The notes below the pieces were generated by a model. The model was not told the origin of the DNA. It made no database searches and was given only the letters and a program-made list of their open reading frames with translations. Shown here in pieces: positions 44,526-54,347 of a DNA stretch of 64,000 bases. The stretch is from contig NZ_LELK01000004.1 of NCBI RefSeq assembly GCF_001039475.1, positions 1,145,676 through 1,209,675 on the forward strand, given 5' to 3'. This stretch comes from Guptibacillus hwajinpoensis (GTDB taxonomy: Bacteria > Bacillota > Bacilli > Bacillales > Guptibacillaceae). Made by a program: the position numbers and the translations under genes. Numbering within the stretch: position 1 is the stretch's first letter; each line of letters opens with the position of its first letter.

Positions 44526-45539
44526 ATGAAAGATTATTTGCAGAAGAAGGGAATTACACTGTCACCTAGGGTGTATTTTATTACTGCCTTAAGCTATATG
44601 GCGCTTGGGCTTTTCTCTTCGCTTATTATTGGACTTATTCTTAAAACGATAGGGGGACAAGTTTCCTCCCTATCATTCTTGGTTCCAATTGGTACACTCG
44701 CTATGGAGTTAATGGGTCCTGCCATTGGTGTGGCTGTGGCTTATGGTCTTGGTGCTCCTCCACTTGTTCTTTTTGCTTCATTACTAGCTGGGGCTGCAGG
44801 AGCTGAACTCGGAGGGCCAGCTGGAAGTTACGTAGCAGCCATTGTAGCAGCCGAAGCAGGGAAGATTGTTTCAAAATCAACAAAACTAGATATTATTATT
44901 ACGCCGCTTGTTACAATTTTCGCTGGTTTTGGAACTGCATCGCTAATTGGACCTGGTATCAATACATTTATGACGAATTTTGGTTCACTTATTATGTGGG
45001 CAACAGAGCAACGTCCGATCTTAATGGGTGTTATCGTTGCGGTTCTGATGGGACTCGCTTTAACAGCCCCAATCTCAAGTGCTGCAATTGCCATTATGCT
45101 TGGCTTAGAAGGACTAGCTGCAGGAGCTGCGACAATCGGTTGTGCTGCTCAAATGGTTGGTTTTGCTGTAAGCAGTTATCGTGAAAATGGTTTCGGTGGT
45201 GTCATCGCGCAGGGGATTGGGACATCCATGCTACAAGTAGCAAACATTGTTCGTAATCCATTGATATTAATTCCTCCAACAGTAGCAGGTGCAATTATTG
45301 CTCCATTTGGTAGCGGTTGGATTATGATGATGAACAACTCTGCAGGAGCTGGAATGGGTACAAGTGGATTTGTAGGACAGATTATGACGTTAAACGTTAT
45401 GGGAGCAAGTGGAGGAGTATGGCTTGCAATCATCCTGTTGCATTTCATTGGACCCGCAGTGATAAGTCTGCTAATATCCGAATTAATGAGAAGAAAAGGT
45501 TTCATTCGCCCAGGTGATATGAAAATAAATACAGATTAA
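44526..45539 (+). CDS. Stand-alone PTS EIIC-type membrane protein
   Basis: 337 residues with about eight to ten membrane helices, PF13303-type EIIC (PTS_EIIC_2). GAELGGPAGSYVAAIVAAE and GMGTSGFVGQIMT are the conserved segments. No EIIA or EIIB domain is fused or adjacent, so it is either served by components elsewhere or has a non-PTS transport role. GGAAGGAGAG precedes the ATG. ytpP follows 16 bp downstream, so co-transcription is possible. Confidence 0.85.
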   Translation: MKDYLQKKGITLSPRVYFITALSYMALGLFSSLIIGLILKTIGGQVSSLSFLVPIGTLAMELMGPAIGVAVAYGLGAPPLVLFASLLAGAAGAELGGPAGSYVAAIVAAEAGKIVSKSTKLDIIITPLVTIFAGFGTASLIGPGINTFMTNFGSLIMWATEQRPILMGVIVAVLMGLALTAPISSAAIAIMLGLEGLAAGAATIGCAAQMVGFAVSSYRENGFGGVIAQGIGTSMLQVANIVRNPLILIPPTVAGAIIAPFGSGWIMMMNNSAGAGMGTSGFVGQIMTLNVMGASGGVWLAIILLHFIGPAVISLLISELMRRKGFIRPGDMKINTD

Positions 45540-45555
45540 TCATAGGAGGATCATT

Positions 45556-45870
45556 ATGAAGAAATTCGAAAAACACGAAGAATATTTAGAGGCAATTAAA
45601 GAAGGGAAGTCTGTACTACTGTTTTCTGCAGACTGGTGCCCGGACTGTAGAGTTATTGAACCATTTCTTCCAGAGTTAGAAGAGAAATATTCAGAGTTAG
45701 ATTTCTACTATGTGGATCGAGACGACCATATTGACCTTTGTCAAGAAATGGATGTTTTTGGTATCCCAAGTTTTGTTGCTTTCCAAGACGGCGAAGAAAG
45801 TGGTCGTTTTGTAAGTAAGCTTAGCAAATCACAAGAAGAAATTGAAGAATTCCTTACTACTGTAAAGTAA
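45556..45870 (+). CDS. ytpP: Thioredoxin-like protein YtpP
   Basis: 104 residues, thioredoxin fold, cytosolic. The redox motif is CPDC in SADWCPDCRVIEPF rather than the CGPC of TrxA. The cis-Pro is in FGIPSFVAF. TAGGAGGAT precedes the ATG. Terminator at 45878-45907. Confidence 0.92.
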   Translation: MKKFEKHEEYLEAIKEGKSVLLFSADWCPDCRVIEPFLPELEEKYSELDFYYVDRDDHIDLCQEMDVFGIPSFVAFQDGEESGRFVSKLSKSQEEIEEFLTTVK

Positions 45871-45877
45871 TAATGGA

Positions 45878-45907
45878 CAAAGCTACGCTCTGCGTAGCTT
45901 TGTTTTT
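45878..45907 (+). terminator. ytpP terminator
   Basis: ACAAAGCTACGC, TCT, GCGTAGCTTTGT, TTTT. Confidence 0.9.
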
Positions 45908-45970
45908 GTATTATTGCTTTTCATGGTATGATAAAGTGACAGCTTAGTACGTATATGGTGGTGAAAAAAG

Positions 45971-46768
45971 ATGGAACCAAAAGATTTGAAAAAACTGCTC
46001 GAGAATCGACTTCAACATGAAGAGCGTGAGCTTACATACGATAGGAAAGAAGAGAAGTTAAGGGTAGAAGATAAGACATCTGGAAAAGGAATGAGTCTTG
46101 GACTTAAGGGGCTCTCCGCAAAGTATGAGGAGCGGAAAGAGAAGTTACTTGATGAAGTGGTTCATCATGTAGAAGAAACCCTTAAAGCAATGAAAGAAAC
46201 CCAAGAACTTAATGGGAAAGAAAATAATATATTTCCTGTTATACGATCAGGCTCATTTGCTTCTGAAACAGAGGCGGGTGTTCCATTTGTATTTGTAGAA
46301 CATACTGCAGAAACAAGAATTTATTTCGCTCTTGACCTTGGTAATTCTTATCGATTGATTGATCAGGATTGGCTTGAGAAAGAAGGTTGGACAAAAGAAG
46401 CGTTACATCAAGTATCCATGTTTAATCTTCGCGGGCTTTCTACAGAAATGAAGACAGATACTGTTGCTGGAAATACTTTTTATTTCTTAAATACGAATGA
46501 TGGATATGATGCGAGTCGAATTCTAAATGACTCGTTACTCGAGCGAATGGCGAGTGAAGTAAAAGGAGAGCTTGCGGTTGCTGTACCACATCAAGACGTG
46601 TTAATTTTTGCAGATCTTGAGAATGAACGCGGATATGATGCACTAGCCCAACTTACAATGCACTTCTTTTCAAGCGGCCTTGTGCCAGTAACTGGTCTAC
46701 CTTTCATTTATGAAGATGGGAAGCTTGAACCAATATTTATTATGGCTAAGAACAAACCAAAAAAATAA
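45971..46768 (+). CDS. ytpQ: DUF1444 protein YtpQ
   Basis: 265 residues, soluble, no enzyme motif recognised. The DUF1444 features are an N-terminal charged helix region, FPVIRSGSFASETE and a C-terminal YEDGKLEPIFIM. It lies between ytpP and ytpR exactly as in B. subtilis. GTGGTGAAAAAAG precedes the ATG, a weak ribosome site. Confidence 0.9.
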   Translation: MEPKDLKKLLENRLQHEERELTYDRKEEKLRVEDKTSGKGMSLGLKGLSAKYEERKEKLLDEVVHHVEETLKAMKETQELNGKENNIFPVIRSGSFASETEAGVPFVFVEHTAETRIYFALDLGNSYRLIDQDWLEKEGWTKEALHQVSMFNLRGLSTEMKTDTVAGNTFYFLNTNDGYDASRILNDSLLERMASEVKGELAVAVPHQDVLIFADLENERGYDALAQLTMHFFSSGLVPVTGLPFIYEDGKLEPIFIMAKNKPKK

Positions 46769-46794
46769 TCACTGGTAAAAGGAGTACAAGGAAT

Positions 46795-47403
46795 ATGAAC
46801 ATGTTTTACAACAAAGAAGGCATTGGAGACACTTTAATTATCACGCTAAGTAGCACCGAACGGGATGATAAAGCTGTTGAACGAAATGGAAATGTAGCAC
46901 GTATTTACAGCAAAGAGACAAACAAAACAATTGGTTATAATGTGTTTGATTTTACTACAATCGATCAAATTGAAACAGCTGGCGTAGTTGATGGAAATGA
47001 GGAGCTCATTTCATCAATTAATACAGTAATTAAAGAGAATGGATTCACAGATGAACTTACATTCGATGCGTCTCCTAAATTTGTTGTTGGCTTTGTTGAA
47101 GAAATGGAAAAACACCCCAATGCTGATAAGTTAAACATTTGTCAGGTGAACGTTGGAGAAGAAAAGCTACAAATCGTTTGTGGAGCACCTAATGTCGGCG
47201 AGGGGCAAAAAGTTGTTGTTGCAAAAGTTGGAGCAGTAATGCCCTCTGGAATGATTATTAAAGATGCTAGCTTGCGTGGTGTCGAGTCTACTGGAATGAT
47301 CTGTTCAGCTCGAGAACTTGACCTACCGGATGCACCTCAGGAAAAAGGGATTCTTGTCTTACCTGATGATTATGAAATCGGATCTGAATTCAAAGCCTAC
47401 TAG
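46795..47403 (+). CDS. ytpR: tRNA-binding domain protein YtpR
   Basis: 202 residues. An N-terminal DUF4479 domain is followed by an EMAP/Trbp111-like tRNA-binding OB fold (EEMEKHPNADKLNICQVNVG and VGAVMPSGMIIKDASLRGVE). It is homologous to the B2 domain of PheT. The role is unknown; it may assist tRNA or nucleic-acid binding. AAAAGGAG precedes the ATG. Its terminator overlaps the stop codon. Confidence 0.93.
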   Translation: MNMFYNKEGIGDTLIITLSSTERDDKAVERNGNVARIYSKETNKTIGYNVFDFTTIDQIETAGVVDGNEELISSINTVIKENGFTDELTFDASPKFVVGFVEEMEKHPNADKLNICQVNVGEEKLQIVCGAPNVGEGQKVVVAKVGAVMPSGMIIKDASLRGVESTGMICSARELDLPDAPQEKGILVLPDDYEIGSEFKAY

Positions 47404-47428
47404 GATTTTTTCTAGTAGGTTTTTTCTT
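47397..47428 (+). terminator. ytpR terminator
   Basis: CCTACTAG, loop, CTAGTAGG, T6. Confidence 0.85.
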
Positions 47429-47597
47429 TCTGTAAAGAAGGTAATAGGGATATAGAACCTGTTTTACCATTTTTAGACGAAGAAGTAGCATTTTTAACGA
47501 AAGATTTTAGAAACAGCCTTACAATGATAGGGGATTTTCCGATAAAATAGAAGAACAGAGCGAGATAAAAGGGCTTAATTAGAAAAGGTGATAGTAA

Positions 47598-50312
47598 TTG
47601 GATAATAATTGGATGAAAAAAGTGTGGAATAAATTATTTGATGTTGATGAAGAAGAAGAAACGATTGAGAAGAGAAAGGAAGACCCTCCAGTTCGGAAGC
47701 GAGCACAGGATAACAATCCGATTGATCGAAAGCACTCTATTGGAAGAATGGAAAATGCAAATCGGAAGAGTGAAGCGAGAGTTGTTCACCAATATCCAAG
47801 GGAAGGTAATTTCCGCTTTCCTCTTATTCCTGATCAATCGAACAATAGAACAAGGAAAGATGTGAAAACTGAAAAACAAGAACGGAATGAAAATGAAAAA
47901 CCGGCACCTTCTTGGTCGGAGCAGCATCAGTCTAAGAAACAGGGCCCGGCTAAAAATAATGCTAGGAATACTACTAGAAATACTAAATCAGCTGAACCTG
48001 AAACCGAGAAAAGCAAAAAGTTTACTGGTGTAAACTTTAAACCATCAGATATTCCATCACCGATCTATGGATTTAGTAAGCGCCCTGTCGTTGAAAAGAT
48101 GGAAGAAGCTGCCAAAAGCGCACCAAGTAACTACTACACTTCTCTAGATGAAAACAAAACGATGGAGAAGTTAATTCGAGATACAGAAACCTATACTCCT
48201 AAAGAAGAGGTTGACCAATCGATCAGTGTTGAAGCAAGTACGTTCGAGAAGAAAGTAAGCCAATTGAACGATTCTCAGACTCAGGCTACTAATGATCAGC
48301 ATGAAACACAAATTGATTCGTCAGTAATTGAAGAAGTAGGTAACGTAGCCGCAGAACATGCAGATGGAAATGTAGTAGAAGAACCAATTCAGCACGAAGA
48401 ATATGAGCCCGTTGAAGAAGTCTACGAACCAGCAATGGCTGAAGACAGAGACGTAGAAGAAGATGTAACTTTAGAAGAAGACACAGACGTAGAAGAAGAT
48501 GTAACTTTAGAAGAAGACATAGACGTAGAAGAACATATAGCTTTAGAAGAAGACTCAGAACTTGAGAATCAGGTAGCTTTAGAGGAAGACTCAGTCCAGT
48601 ATGAATCTCAGTATGTCGATCGTTCTGAAAATCATGAGTCGCGTGAAGTTATCCATGCAGAATCAAATGAATCAGAGACAGCTGAACTAGCTCAAATTAG
48701 TAATGTTGAAACAGCAACTACATTAGAAGATAAGCAAGAAGATCAGAATGGTGAAGAAGAAATTCAAGAGCAACAACCACAGTCAAAACGAGAAGAAGGT
48801 AGGCCAAAACCACAGGTTCCTTACAATGTGATGATGCTTGCGAATGATAGAAGACATCTTTCTAAGAAACCAGTATCTGGAGCTGAATACAAGCTTCCTC
48901 CAATATCGCTTCTAGATATTCCCCCTCGAAATGAGGGTACTGATGACCAATGGCTTCAGGAGCAGCGGGAGCTATTGGAGTCAACTCTAGAAAACTTTAA
49001 TGTCCAAGCGCGTGTAGTTGGGGCTACGATGGGACCAACAGTTACAAGATTTGAAGTTCAACCAAGTCCTGGAGTGAAAGTAAATAAAATAACGAACTTA
49101 AGTGATGATATTAAACTTAGTCTAGCTGCTAGAGACATTCGAATGGAAGCTCCTATTCCTGGGAAAAACGCCATAGGGATTGAGGTGCCAAACCCGACAA
49201 GTAAGCCAGTGTTCATTAGAGAGATTGTAAGAAGTGGTGCATTTCAATCCGAAGGGTCCCTCTTAAATGCAGCCCTTGGGTTCGATATTGCGGGCGAGGC
49301 AAAAATAACAGACATACAAAAAATGCCTCATGGTCTGATAGCAGGTGCAACAGGCTCAGGTAAAAGTGTTTGCATTAACTCTATTCTAGTAAGTCTGCTT
49401 CTTAAAGCGAATCCTAGCGATGTGAAAATGTTGCTGATCGATCCAAAAATGGTTGAATTAGCTCCTTACAATGGTCTTCCTCACTTAGTGACTCCTGTCA
49501 TCAATGATGTTAAAGAAGCAACAACCGCATTAAAATGGGCAGTTGATGAAATGGAAGAGCGTTATGAGAAGTTTGCGGCTGCTGGGGTTCGGGATATTAA
49601 GCGATACAATGAAAGAGCGATTAATCATGGGGAACCGCAGCATAAACTTCCTTACATTGTAATCGTTATAGACGAGCTTGCGGACCTAATGATGGTGTCT
49701 CCTCAGGACGTCGAAGATGCTATTTGTCGAATTGCTCAGAAAGCAAGAGCATGTGGAATTCACTTGCTTGTTGCAACACAGCGTCCTTCAGTTGATGTGA
49801 TTACTGGACTTATCAAAGCTAACATCCCAACGCGCATTGCGTTCTCAGTATCGTCACAAATTGATTCCAGAACAATCCTGGATGCTAGTGGAGCTGAGAA
49901 ACTACTCGGGAAAGGCGATATGCTTTGCCTTGAGAATGGTTCATCTAAACCGGTACGATTGCAGGGCAATTTTGTATCAGATGAGGAGATTGAACGCGTC
50001 ACTTCATTTGTTAGAAAACAGCGAAAGCCAAATTATTTAATTAAAAAAGAAGATTTGATGAAAAAACAGCAATACAATGATCAAGAAGATGACTTATTTG
50101 AAGAAGCCTGCATGTGGGCTTTTGAGCAAGGGCAAGCCTCTTCTTCAGCATTGCAAAGACGTTTCAGAATTGGTTTCAACCGCGCTGCAAGATTGATCGA
50201 AATGATGGAGGAGCGAGGGCTAGTATCTGAGGCGATGGGTAGTAAGCCTAGAAGCATTCTTATGAATAAAACAGATTTTGAAGATGCCTTCTTTAAAGAT
50301 ATGCACGTCTAG
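47598..50312 (+). CDS. sftA: DNA translocase SftA
   Basis: 904 residues, soluble FtsK/SpoIIIE-type motor that helps clear chromosome arms from the septum. The N-terminal ~400 residues are disordered and acidic, with no membrane helices. The motor follows: Walker A in GATGSGKSVCI, Walker B IVIVIDELADLM, and ATQRPSVDVITGLIKANIP. A C-terminal gamma winged helix (SALQRRFRIGFNRAARLIE) recognises SRS/KOPS-type sequences. Residues about 285-332 are four 12-residue tandem repeats (DVEEDVTLEEDx). Start is TTG at 47598 after AAAAGGTG. Confidence 0.95.
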   Translation: MDNNWMKKVWNKLFDVDEEEETIEKRKEDPPVRKRAQDNNPIDRKHSIGRMENANRKSEARVVHQYPREGNFRFPLIPDQSNNRTRKDVKTEKQERNENEKPAPSWSEQHQSKKQGPAKNNARNTTRNTKSAEPETEKSKKFTGVNFKPSDIPSPIYGFSKRPVVEKMEEAAKSAPSNYYTSLDENKTMEKLIRDTETYTPKEEVDQSISVEASTFEKKVSQLNDSQTQATNDQHETQIDSSVIEEVGNVAAEHADGNVVEEPIQHEEYEPVEEVYEPAMAEDRDVEEDVTLEEDTDVEEDVTLEEDIDVEEHIALEEDSELENQVALEEDSVQYESQYVDRSENHESREVIHAESNESETAELAQISNVETATTLEDKQEDQNGEEEIQEQQPQSKREEGRPKPQVPYNVMMLANDRRHLSKKPVSGAEYKLPPISLLDIPPRNEGTDDQWLQEQRELLESTLENFNVQARVVGATMGPTVTRFEVQPSPGVKVNKITNLSDDIKLSLAARDIRMEAPIPGKNAIGIEVPNPTSKPVFIREIVRSGAFQSEGSLLNAALGFDIAGEAKITDIQKMPHGLIAGATGSGKSVCINSILVSLLLKANPSDVKMLLIDPKMVELAPYNGLPHLVTPVINDVKEATTALKWAVDEMEERYEKFAAAGVRDIKRYNERAINHGEPQHKLPYIVIVIDELADLMMVSPQDVEDAICRIAQKARACGIHLLVATQRPSVDVITGLIKANIPTRIAFSVSSQIDSRTILDASGAEKLLGKGDMLCLENGSSKPVRLQGNFVSDEEIERVTSFVRKQRKPNYLIKKEDLMKKQQYNDQEDDLFEEACMWAFEQGQASSSALQRRFRIGFNRAARLIEMMEERGLVSEAMGSKPRSILMNKTDFEDAFFKDMHV

Positions 50313-50458
50313 TGCATATCTTTTCTACTTGTTTTCTATAAGCTAGTTCTATATGATATATAGTGTTAAACTAGTATTGGATTTATAGTCAGGTAAGTGA
50401 ATGGTTGAACATAGAGAGCTCACATTCGAATGACGAAACTACTTGAAGGAGCCCCATT

Positions 50459-51556
50459 ATGAAAGAAATTGAACTTAAGATGCAAGGCAAAATAAAAAGG
50501 CTAACAAATCGAACCTTTAAATTTGATGAGCGTGTAAGAGAAGGATGGTTTTCTGCAGTATACTTTCTAAAAACATGTGAGATTGTGGAAGAGTTCAAAC
50601 CAGATAACGTGGTTACCATGCAGTTCTTTCAAAAACACGACGCAGTGCTTTGTGGAACAGATGAAGCAATTGCATTGATTAAAACATTTGCCAAAAATCC
50701 AGACGACCTTGAAATCGACTCTCTTAAAGATGGAGATAAAATTTCACCATTCGAAACGGTTCTCAAAATCAAAGGACCTTATCAAAACTTTGGTTTTCTC
50801 GAAGGAATAATCGATGGTATTCTAGGCAGAAGGACTTCTGTCGCTACCAATGTATATCATGTAGTTAAAGCTGCTCGCTCGTCTGGCATACAGAAGCCTG
50901 TTATCTTCATGGGTGACCGTGACGATCACTACACCCAGCAGGCTGGAGATGGGTATGCTTCTTATATTGGTGGTTCTACTGCACAGGCTACTCATGCAAT
51001 GAACGAATGGTGGGGAAAAAGAGGAATGGGTACAATGCCTCACGCACTTATTCAATTGTTCAAAGGTGATGTAGTTGAGGCATCTAAAGCGTATTATGCT
51101 AAGTATCCTGAAGATGAATTAATTGCTCTAGTTGATTACAATAATGACGTTGTAAAAGATGCTTTACGAGTTGCTAGGGAATTCGGTGATACATTAAAGG
51201 GCGTACGTGTAGATACATCTCGTACAATGGTTGATCAGTATTTCTGGAGAAACCCGGATGTGCTAGGTACTTTTGACCCTAGGGGTGTAAATGCTGAGCT
51301 AATTTTTGCTTTAAGAGAAGCACTTGATGAAGAAGGCTATAGCCACGTCAAAATTGTAGTAAGCGGTGGCTTTACTGAAGAAAGAATAAGAACATTCGAA
51401 TCTCAGAATGTTCCCGTTGATATTTATGGAGTAGGTAGTAGCCTACTTAAGGTAGACATAGGTTTTACAGGTGACAATGTGATTCTTGATGATGAGCCAG
51501 AAGCTAAAGCTGGTAGAAAATACCGTCATAATCCACGCCTAGAGCGTGTTGAATAA
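50459..51556 (+). CDS. Nicotinate phosphoribosyltransferase (short type)
   Basis: 365 residues. It salvages nicotinate to nicotinate mononucleotide in NAD synthesis. It is the compact type related to quinolinate phosphoribosyltransferase rather than the ~490-residue PncB/YueK form. The C-terminal barrel with RVDTSRTMVDQYFW, VVSGGFTEERIRTF and GVGSSLLKVDIGFTGD is intact. GAAGGAGC precedes the ATG. It is inserted between sftA and murC. Strong terminator at 51559-51590. Confidence 0.88.
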   Translation: MKEIELKMQGKIKRLTNRTFKFDERVREGWFSAVYFLKTCEIVEEFKPDNVVTMQFFQKHDAVLCGTDEAIALIKTFAKNPDDLEIDSLKDGDKISPFETVLKIKGPYQNFGFLEGIIDGILGRRTSVATNVYHVVKAARSSGIQKPVIFMGDRDDHYTQQAGDGYASYIGGSTAQATHAMNEWWGKRGMGTMPHALIQLFKGDVVEASKAYYAKYPEDELIALVDYNNDVVKDALRVAREFGDTLKGVRVDTSRTMVDQYFWRNPDVLGTFDPRGVNAELIFALREALDEEGYSHVKIVVSGGFTEERIRTFESQNVPVDIYGVGSSLLKVDIGFTGDNVILDDEPEAKAGRKYRHNPRLERVE

Positions 51557-51558
51557 CC

Positions 51559-51590
51559 AAAAAAGACAGGAACAAAATCCTGTCTTTTTT
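51559..51590 (+). terminator. Terminator of the nicotinate phosphoribosyltransferase gene
   Basis: AAAAAAGACAGGA, loop, TCCTGTCTTTTTT. Confidence 0.9.
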
Positions 51591-51749
51591 GCGCCCGTAT
51601 CGATTCTTTAATGAAATAATTTATATTGTAGGCCTGTCTCTTTTTCTGCTATAATGTAGTATTGAAAAGAAAAGCAGAGCATACTTGTAATGACATCATA
51701 TACTAAAGAAGGTTAAGCGGAGAAGAAATGAAAGTGTGGAGGTTCTGAA

Positions 51750-53054
51750 ATGACTATATATCACTTTGTTGGCATTAAGGGATCCGGTATGAGTGCCCTA
51801 GCACAAATCCTTAATGATATGGGTTATAACGTACAGGGATCAGATGTAGATAAACGTTTTTTTACTCAGGAGGCCCTTGAACAAAAAGGTATCACTATTC
51901 TCCCCTTTGGAGAAGAAAATATAAAAGAAGATATGATTATTATCGCCGGCAATGCATTTGATGATCAGCATGAAGAGTTAGTACGCTCAAAAGAACTGAA
52001 CCTTCCTGTCTATCGTTATCATAAGTTTCTTGGTGACTTTATTCAAAAGTTCACTAGTATTGCGGTAACTGGTTCTCACGGGAAAACGTCGACAACTGGT
52101 TTGCTTTCACACGTTGTAGGCGCTGCTGAGCCAACTTCTTACCTAATTGGAGATGGCACTGGAAGAGGCGTCAAAGACAGTCAGTATTTTGTATTTGAGG
52201 CTTGTGAATACCGTCGTCACTTTTTATCATATCAGCCGGACTATGCCATTATGACAAATATCGATTTTGACCATCCAGACTATTTTGTAGATGTCGATGA
52301 TGTGTTTTCAGCATTCCAGGATATGGCAATGCTTGTGAAAAAGGGTATTATTGCTTATGGAGATGATGCGTATTTACAGCAAATCCAGACCAAAGTACCT
52401 GTAGTATTTTATGGATTTGATGACCAAAACGATTTCCAAGCAACAAATATTAAAATAGATGAGAATGGAACAACGTTTGATGTACATGTGCGTGATGATT
52501 ACTATCGTACGTTCCAAATTCCTATGTATGGCAAGCACAACGTGTTGAATGCTTTATCAGTCGTTGCTCTTTGCCATTACGAGAATCTCCCTGGTGATGC
52601 TGTTGCAGCTCAGTTAATGAACTTTGAAGGTGTTAAGCGTAGGTTCACTGAAAAGGTGGTTGATGGTCAGGTTCTAATTGATGATTACGCACATCACCCT
52701 ACTGAAATTAAAGCAACTATTGAATCAGCTCAACAAAAGTATCCAGATCGTGAAGTAGTAGCGATTTTTCAACCGCATACGTTTACTCGAACGAAGACAT
52801 TCCTAAATGAATTTGCTGATACTTTAAAAGAAGCAGATGTCGTTTATTTGTGTGATATTTTCGGATCTGCACGTGAAGATTCTGGTCAGTTAAAGATAGA
52901 CCAGTTGATGGAAAAAATTCCTAATTCACATCTAATTACAGAAGAATCCATCCAACAATTAAGTGAACACAATCATGGTGTGCTTCTTTTCATGGGTGCT
53001 GGTGATATCCAGAAATACCAAGAAGCATATGAAGCAGAGAAAACATCTATTTAA
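51750..53054 (+). CDS. murC: UDP-N-acetylmuramate-L-alanine ligase
   Basis: 434 residues. It adds L-Ala to UDP-MurNAc in cytosolic peptidoglycan precursor synthesis. The N-terminal UDP-binding loop is [16 protein letters not shown], the ATP loop [13 protein letters not shown], and [10 protein letters not shown] and the C-terminal [10 protein letters not shown] are intact. GGAGG precedes the ATG. The last 33 codons and the stop belong to a 113-bp stretch that is exactly duplicated downstream; the reading frame itself is complete. Confidence 0.97.
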   Translation: MTIYHFVGIKGSGMSALAQILNDMGYNVQGSDVDKRFFTQEALEQKGITILPFGEENIKEDMIIIAGNAFDDQHEELVRSKELNLPVYRYHKFLGDFIQKFTSIAVTGSHGKTSTTGLLSHVVGAAEPTSYLIGDGTGRGVKDSQYFVFEACEYRRHFLSYQPDYAIMTNIDFDHPDYFVDVDDVFSAFQDMAMLVKKGIIAYGDDAYLQQIQTKVPVVFYGFDDQNDFQATNIKIDENGTTFDVHVRDDYYRTFQIPMYGKHNVLNALSVVALCHYENLPGDAVAAQLMNFEGVKRRFTEKVVDGQVLIDDYAHHPTEIKATIESAQQKYPDREVVAIFQPHTFTRTKTFLNEFADTLKEADVVYLCDIFGSAREDSGQLKIDQLMEKIPNSHLITEESIQQLSEHNHGVLLFMGAGDIQKYQEAYEAEKTSI

Positions 53055-53181
53055 AGAAAAGGCTCAAGCAATTAAGTGAACACAATCATGGTGTGCTTCT
53101 TTTCATGGGTGCTGGTGATATCCAGAAATACCAAGAAGCATATGAAGCAGAGAAAACATCTATTTAAAGAAAAGGCTCAAG
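52956..53181 (+). repeat. Exact 113-bp tandem duplication of the murC 3' end
   Basis: 52956-53068 and 53069-53181 are identical base for base. Each copy holds the last codons of murC, the stop and the first arm of the terminator (AAAGGCTCAAG). Only the second copy is followed by the pairing arm GAGCCTTTTC and T-run. The 113-bp length is not a multiple of three, but it follows the stop and does not alter the protein. Confidence 0.97.
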
Positions 53182-53197
53182 AGCCTTTTCTTTTTTT
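53171..53197 (+). terminator. murC terminator
   Basis: AAAAGGCTC, AA, GAGCCTTTTC, T7; complete only after the second duplicate copy. Confidence 0.85.
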
Positions 53198-53339
53198 GGT
53201 TAAGGTTTTGATAATCGCTTTTGCTAAACAAATCAGAGATGTTATAAAAAAAATTAAAAAAGGAATAATGAAACGTGTAACGAATTGTACGTAGTAAGGT
53301 GGACTCATTTTACTTATACCTGTGAAATGATAAGCGTGT

Positions 53340-53365
53340 GTTTAGTTGAAAGTAAACAAGGGAAC
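53340..53365 (+). promoter_or_regulatory. Putative sigma-B promoter of ytxGH
   Basis: GTTTAG (53340-53345), 14-bp spacer, GGGAAC (53360-53365), near the sigma-B pattern GTTTAA-N12-15-GGGTAT. The ytxGH genes of B. subtilis are general-stress genes, which fits. Confidence 0.55.
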
Positions 53366-53394
53366 AGATTAAAAAAAGGGAGGTGCCAACACAT

Positions 53395-53835
53395 ATGGAA
53401 ATAATACTTTATTTAAGTGTAGCTATTATCGCAATTGCATTTGCAGTACTTGTTTATTTTGTGGCCCAAACGTTAAAATCTTTAAAGGACACCCTTAGTA
53501 ATACCGCGAAAACACTTGATAGCCTTGAAAAACAAATGAATGGTTTAACAACCGAAACAACTGCATTGTTACATAAGACAAACTTGCTTGCAGAGGATAT
53601 TCAGGGTAAATCTGAAGCGCTGGATACTGTTTTCGTACAAGTAAAAGAAGTCGGGACATCACTTGGGAAGATGAATCATTCATTCCAGAATATTACCGGT
53701 AAAGTAACAGAAGAGGCAGAGCGCCAATCTGAACAAGTAACTAAAGTAGTTCAATGGGGTAATGCGGCTATGCAAATTTGGCAAAAATGGCAAGTTAAGA
53801 AAAAAGCAACAGATCAGTATATTGATTCAAAATAA
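53395..53835 (+). CDS. ytxG: General stress protein YtxG (DUF948)
   Basis: 146 residues from the ATG at 53395, with GGGAGGTG upstream; a GTG four codons earlier is part of that site. One N-terminal membrane helix (IILYLSVAIIAIAFAVLVYF) is followed by a long alpha-helical, coiled-coil-like domain. Role unknown. First gene of the ytxGH unit. Confidence 0.92.
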   Translation: MEIILYLSVAIIAIAFAVLVYFVAQTLKSLKDTLSNTAKTLDSLEKQMNGLTTETTALLHKTNLLAEDIQGKSEALDTVFVQVKEVGTSLGKMNHSFQNITGKVTEEAERQSEQVTKVVQWGNAAMQIWQKWQVKKKATDQYIDSK

Positions 53836-53849
53836 TAGGAGGTATTTAT

Positions 53850-54278
53850 ATGTCAGATAACAATAACAACAACAATATTAATACGAAAGATTTTATTATC
53901 GGTTCACTAATCGGTGGGATTGTAGGAGCTGCGGCTGCATTATTATCTGCACCTAAGTCAGGTAAAGAGCTAAGAAGCGATCTTAACCAACAAGCTGGAG
54001 TAGTTAAAGAAAAAACATCTCAATTCCGTGATTCAGCAGTAGAGCGCAGTTCAGATTTCGCTAACCGTGCAAAAGAGAAATCCAATACAATTTACAAGCA
54101 AGTTTCTGATCAATCCAATACGCTTGTATCTAAAATCAAAGACAGAAACTTAGAAACAGAAGAAAATGACGCTATTCGTGCTCAAGCTGATGAGGATGTG
54201 GAAAGCTTCCAACAGGACCTTAATGACCATTTCTCTGAGGAAGAGCCTGCTTCAATGGAGAATCCAACAAAACCTTAA
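53850..54278 (+). CDS. ytxH: General stress protein YtxH
   Basis: 142 residues. A polar Asn-rich start leads to a glycine-rich hydrophobic helix (IIGSLIGGIVGAAAALLSA) and the family motif PKSGKELR, then an amphipathic helical tail. Function unknown; sigma-B-dependent in B. subtilis. AGGAGGT precedes the ATG, 14 bp after ytxG. Confidence 0.93.
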   Translation: MSDNNNNNNINTKDFIIGSLIGGIVGAAAALLSAPKSGKELRSDLNQQAGVVKEKTSQFRDSAVERSSDFANRAKEKSNTIYKQVSDQSNTLVSKIKDRNLETEENDAIRAQADEDVESFQQDLNDHFSEEEPASMENPTKP

Positions 54279-54298
54279 TAAGAAGTGTATCGTGTTAC

Positions 54299-54330
54299 AA
54301 AAGAAGAAGCATAAGGCTTCTTCTTTTTCT
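54299..54330 (+). terminator. ytxGH terminator
   Basis: AAAAGAAGAAGC, ATAA, GGCTTCTTCTTTTTC; it splits ytxJ from ytxGH, which form one unit in B. subtilis. Confidence 0.7.
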
Positions 54331-54347
54331 TTTTCGGTGCTTTCTTT

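Noticed and set aside
53076-53294. Open frame over the second murC copy
   Set aside because: A frame-shifted reading of the duplicated murC end; it has no ribosome site.
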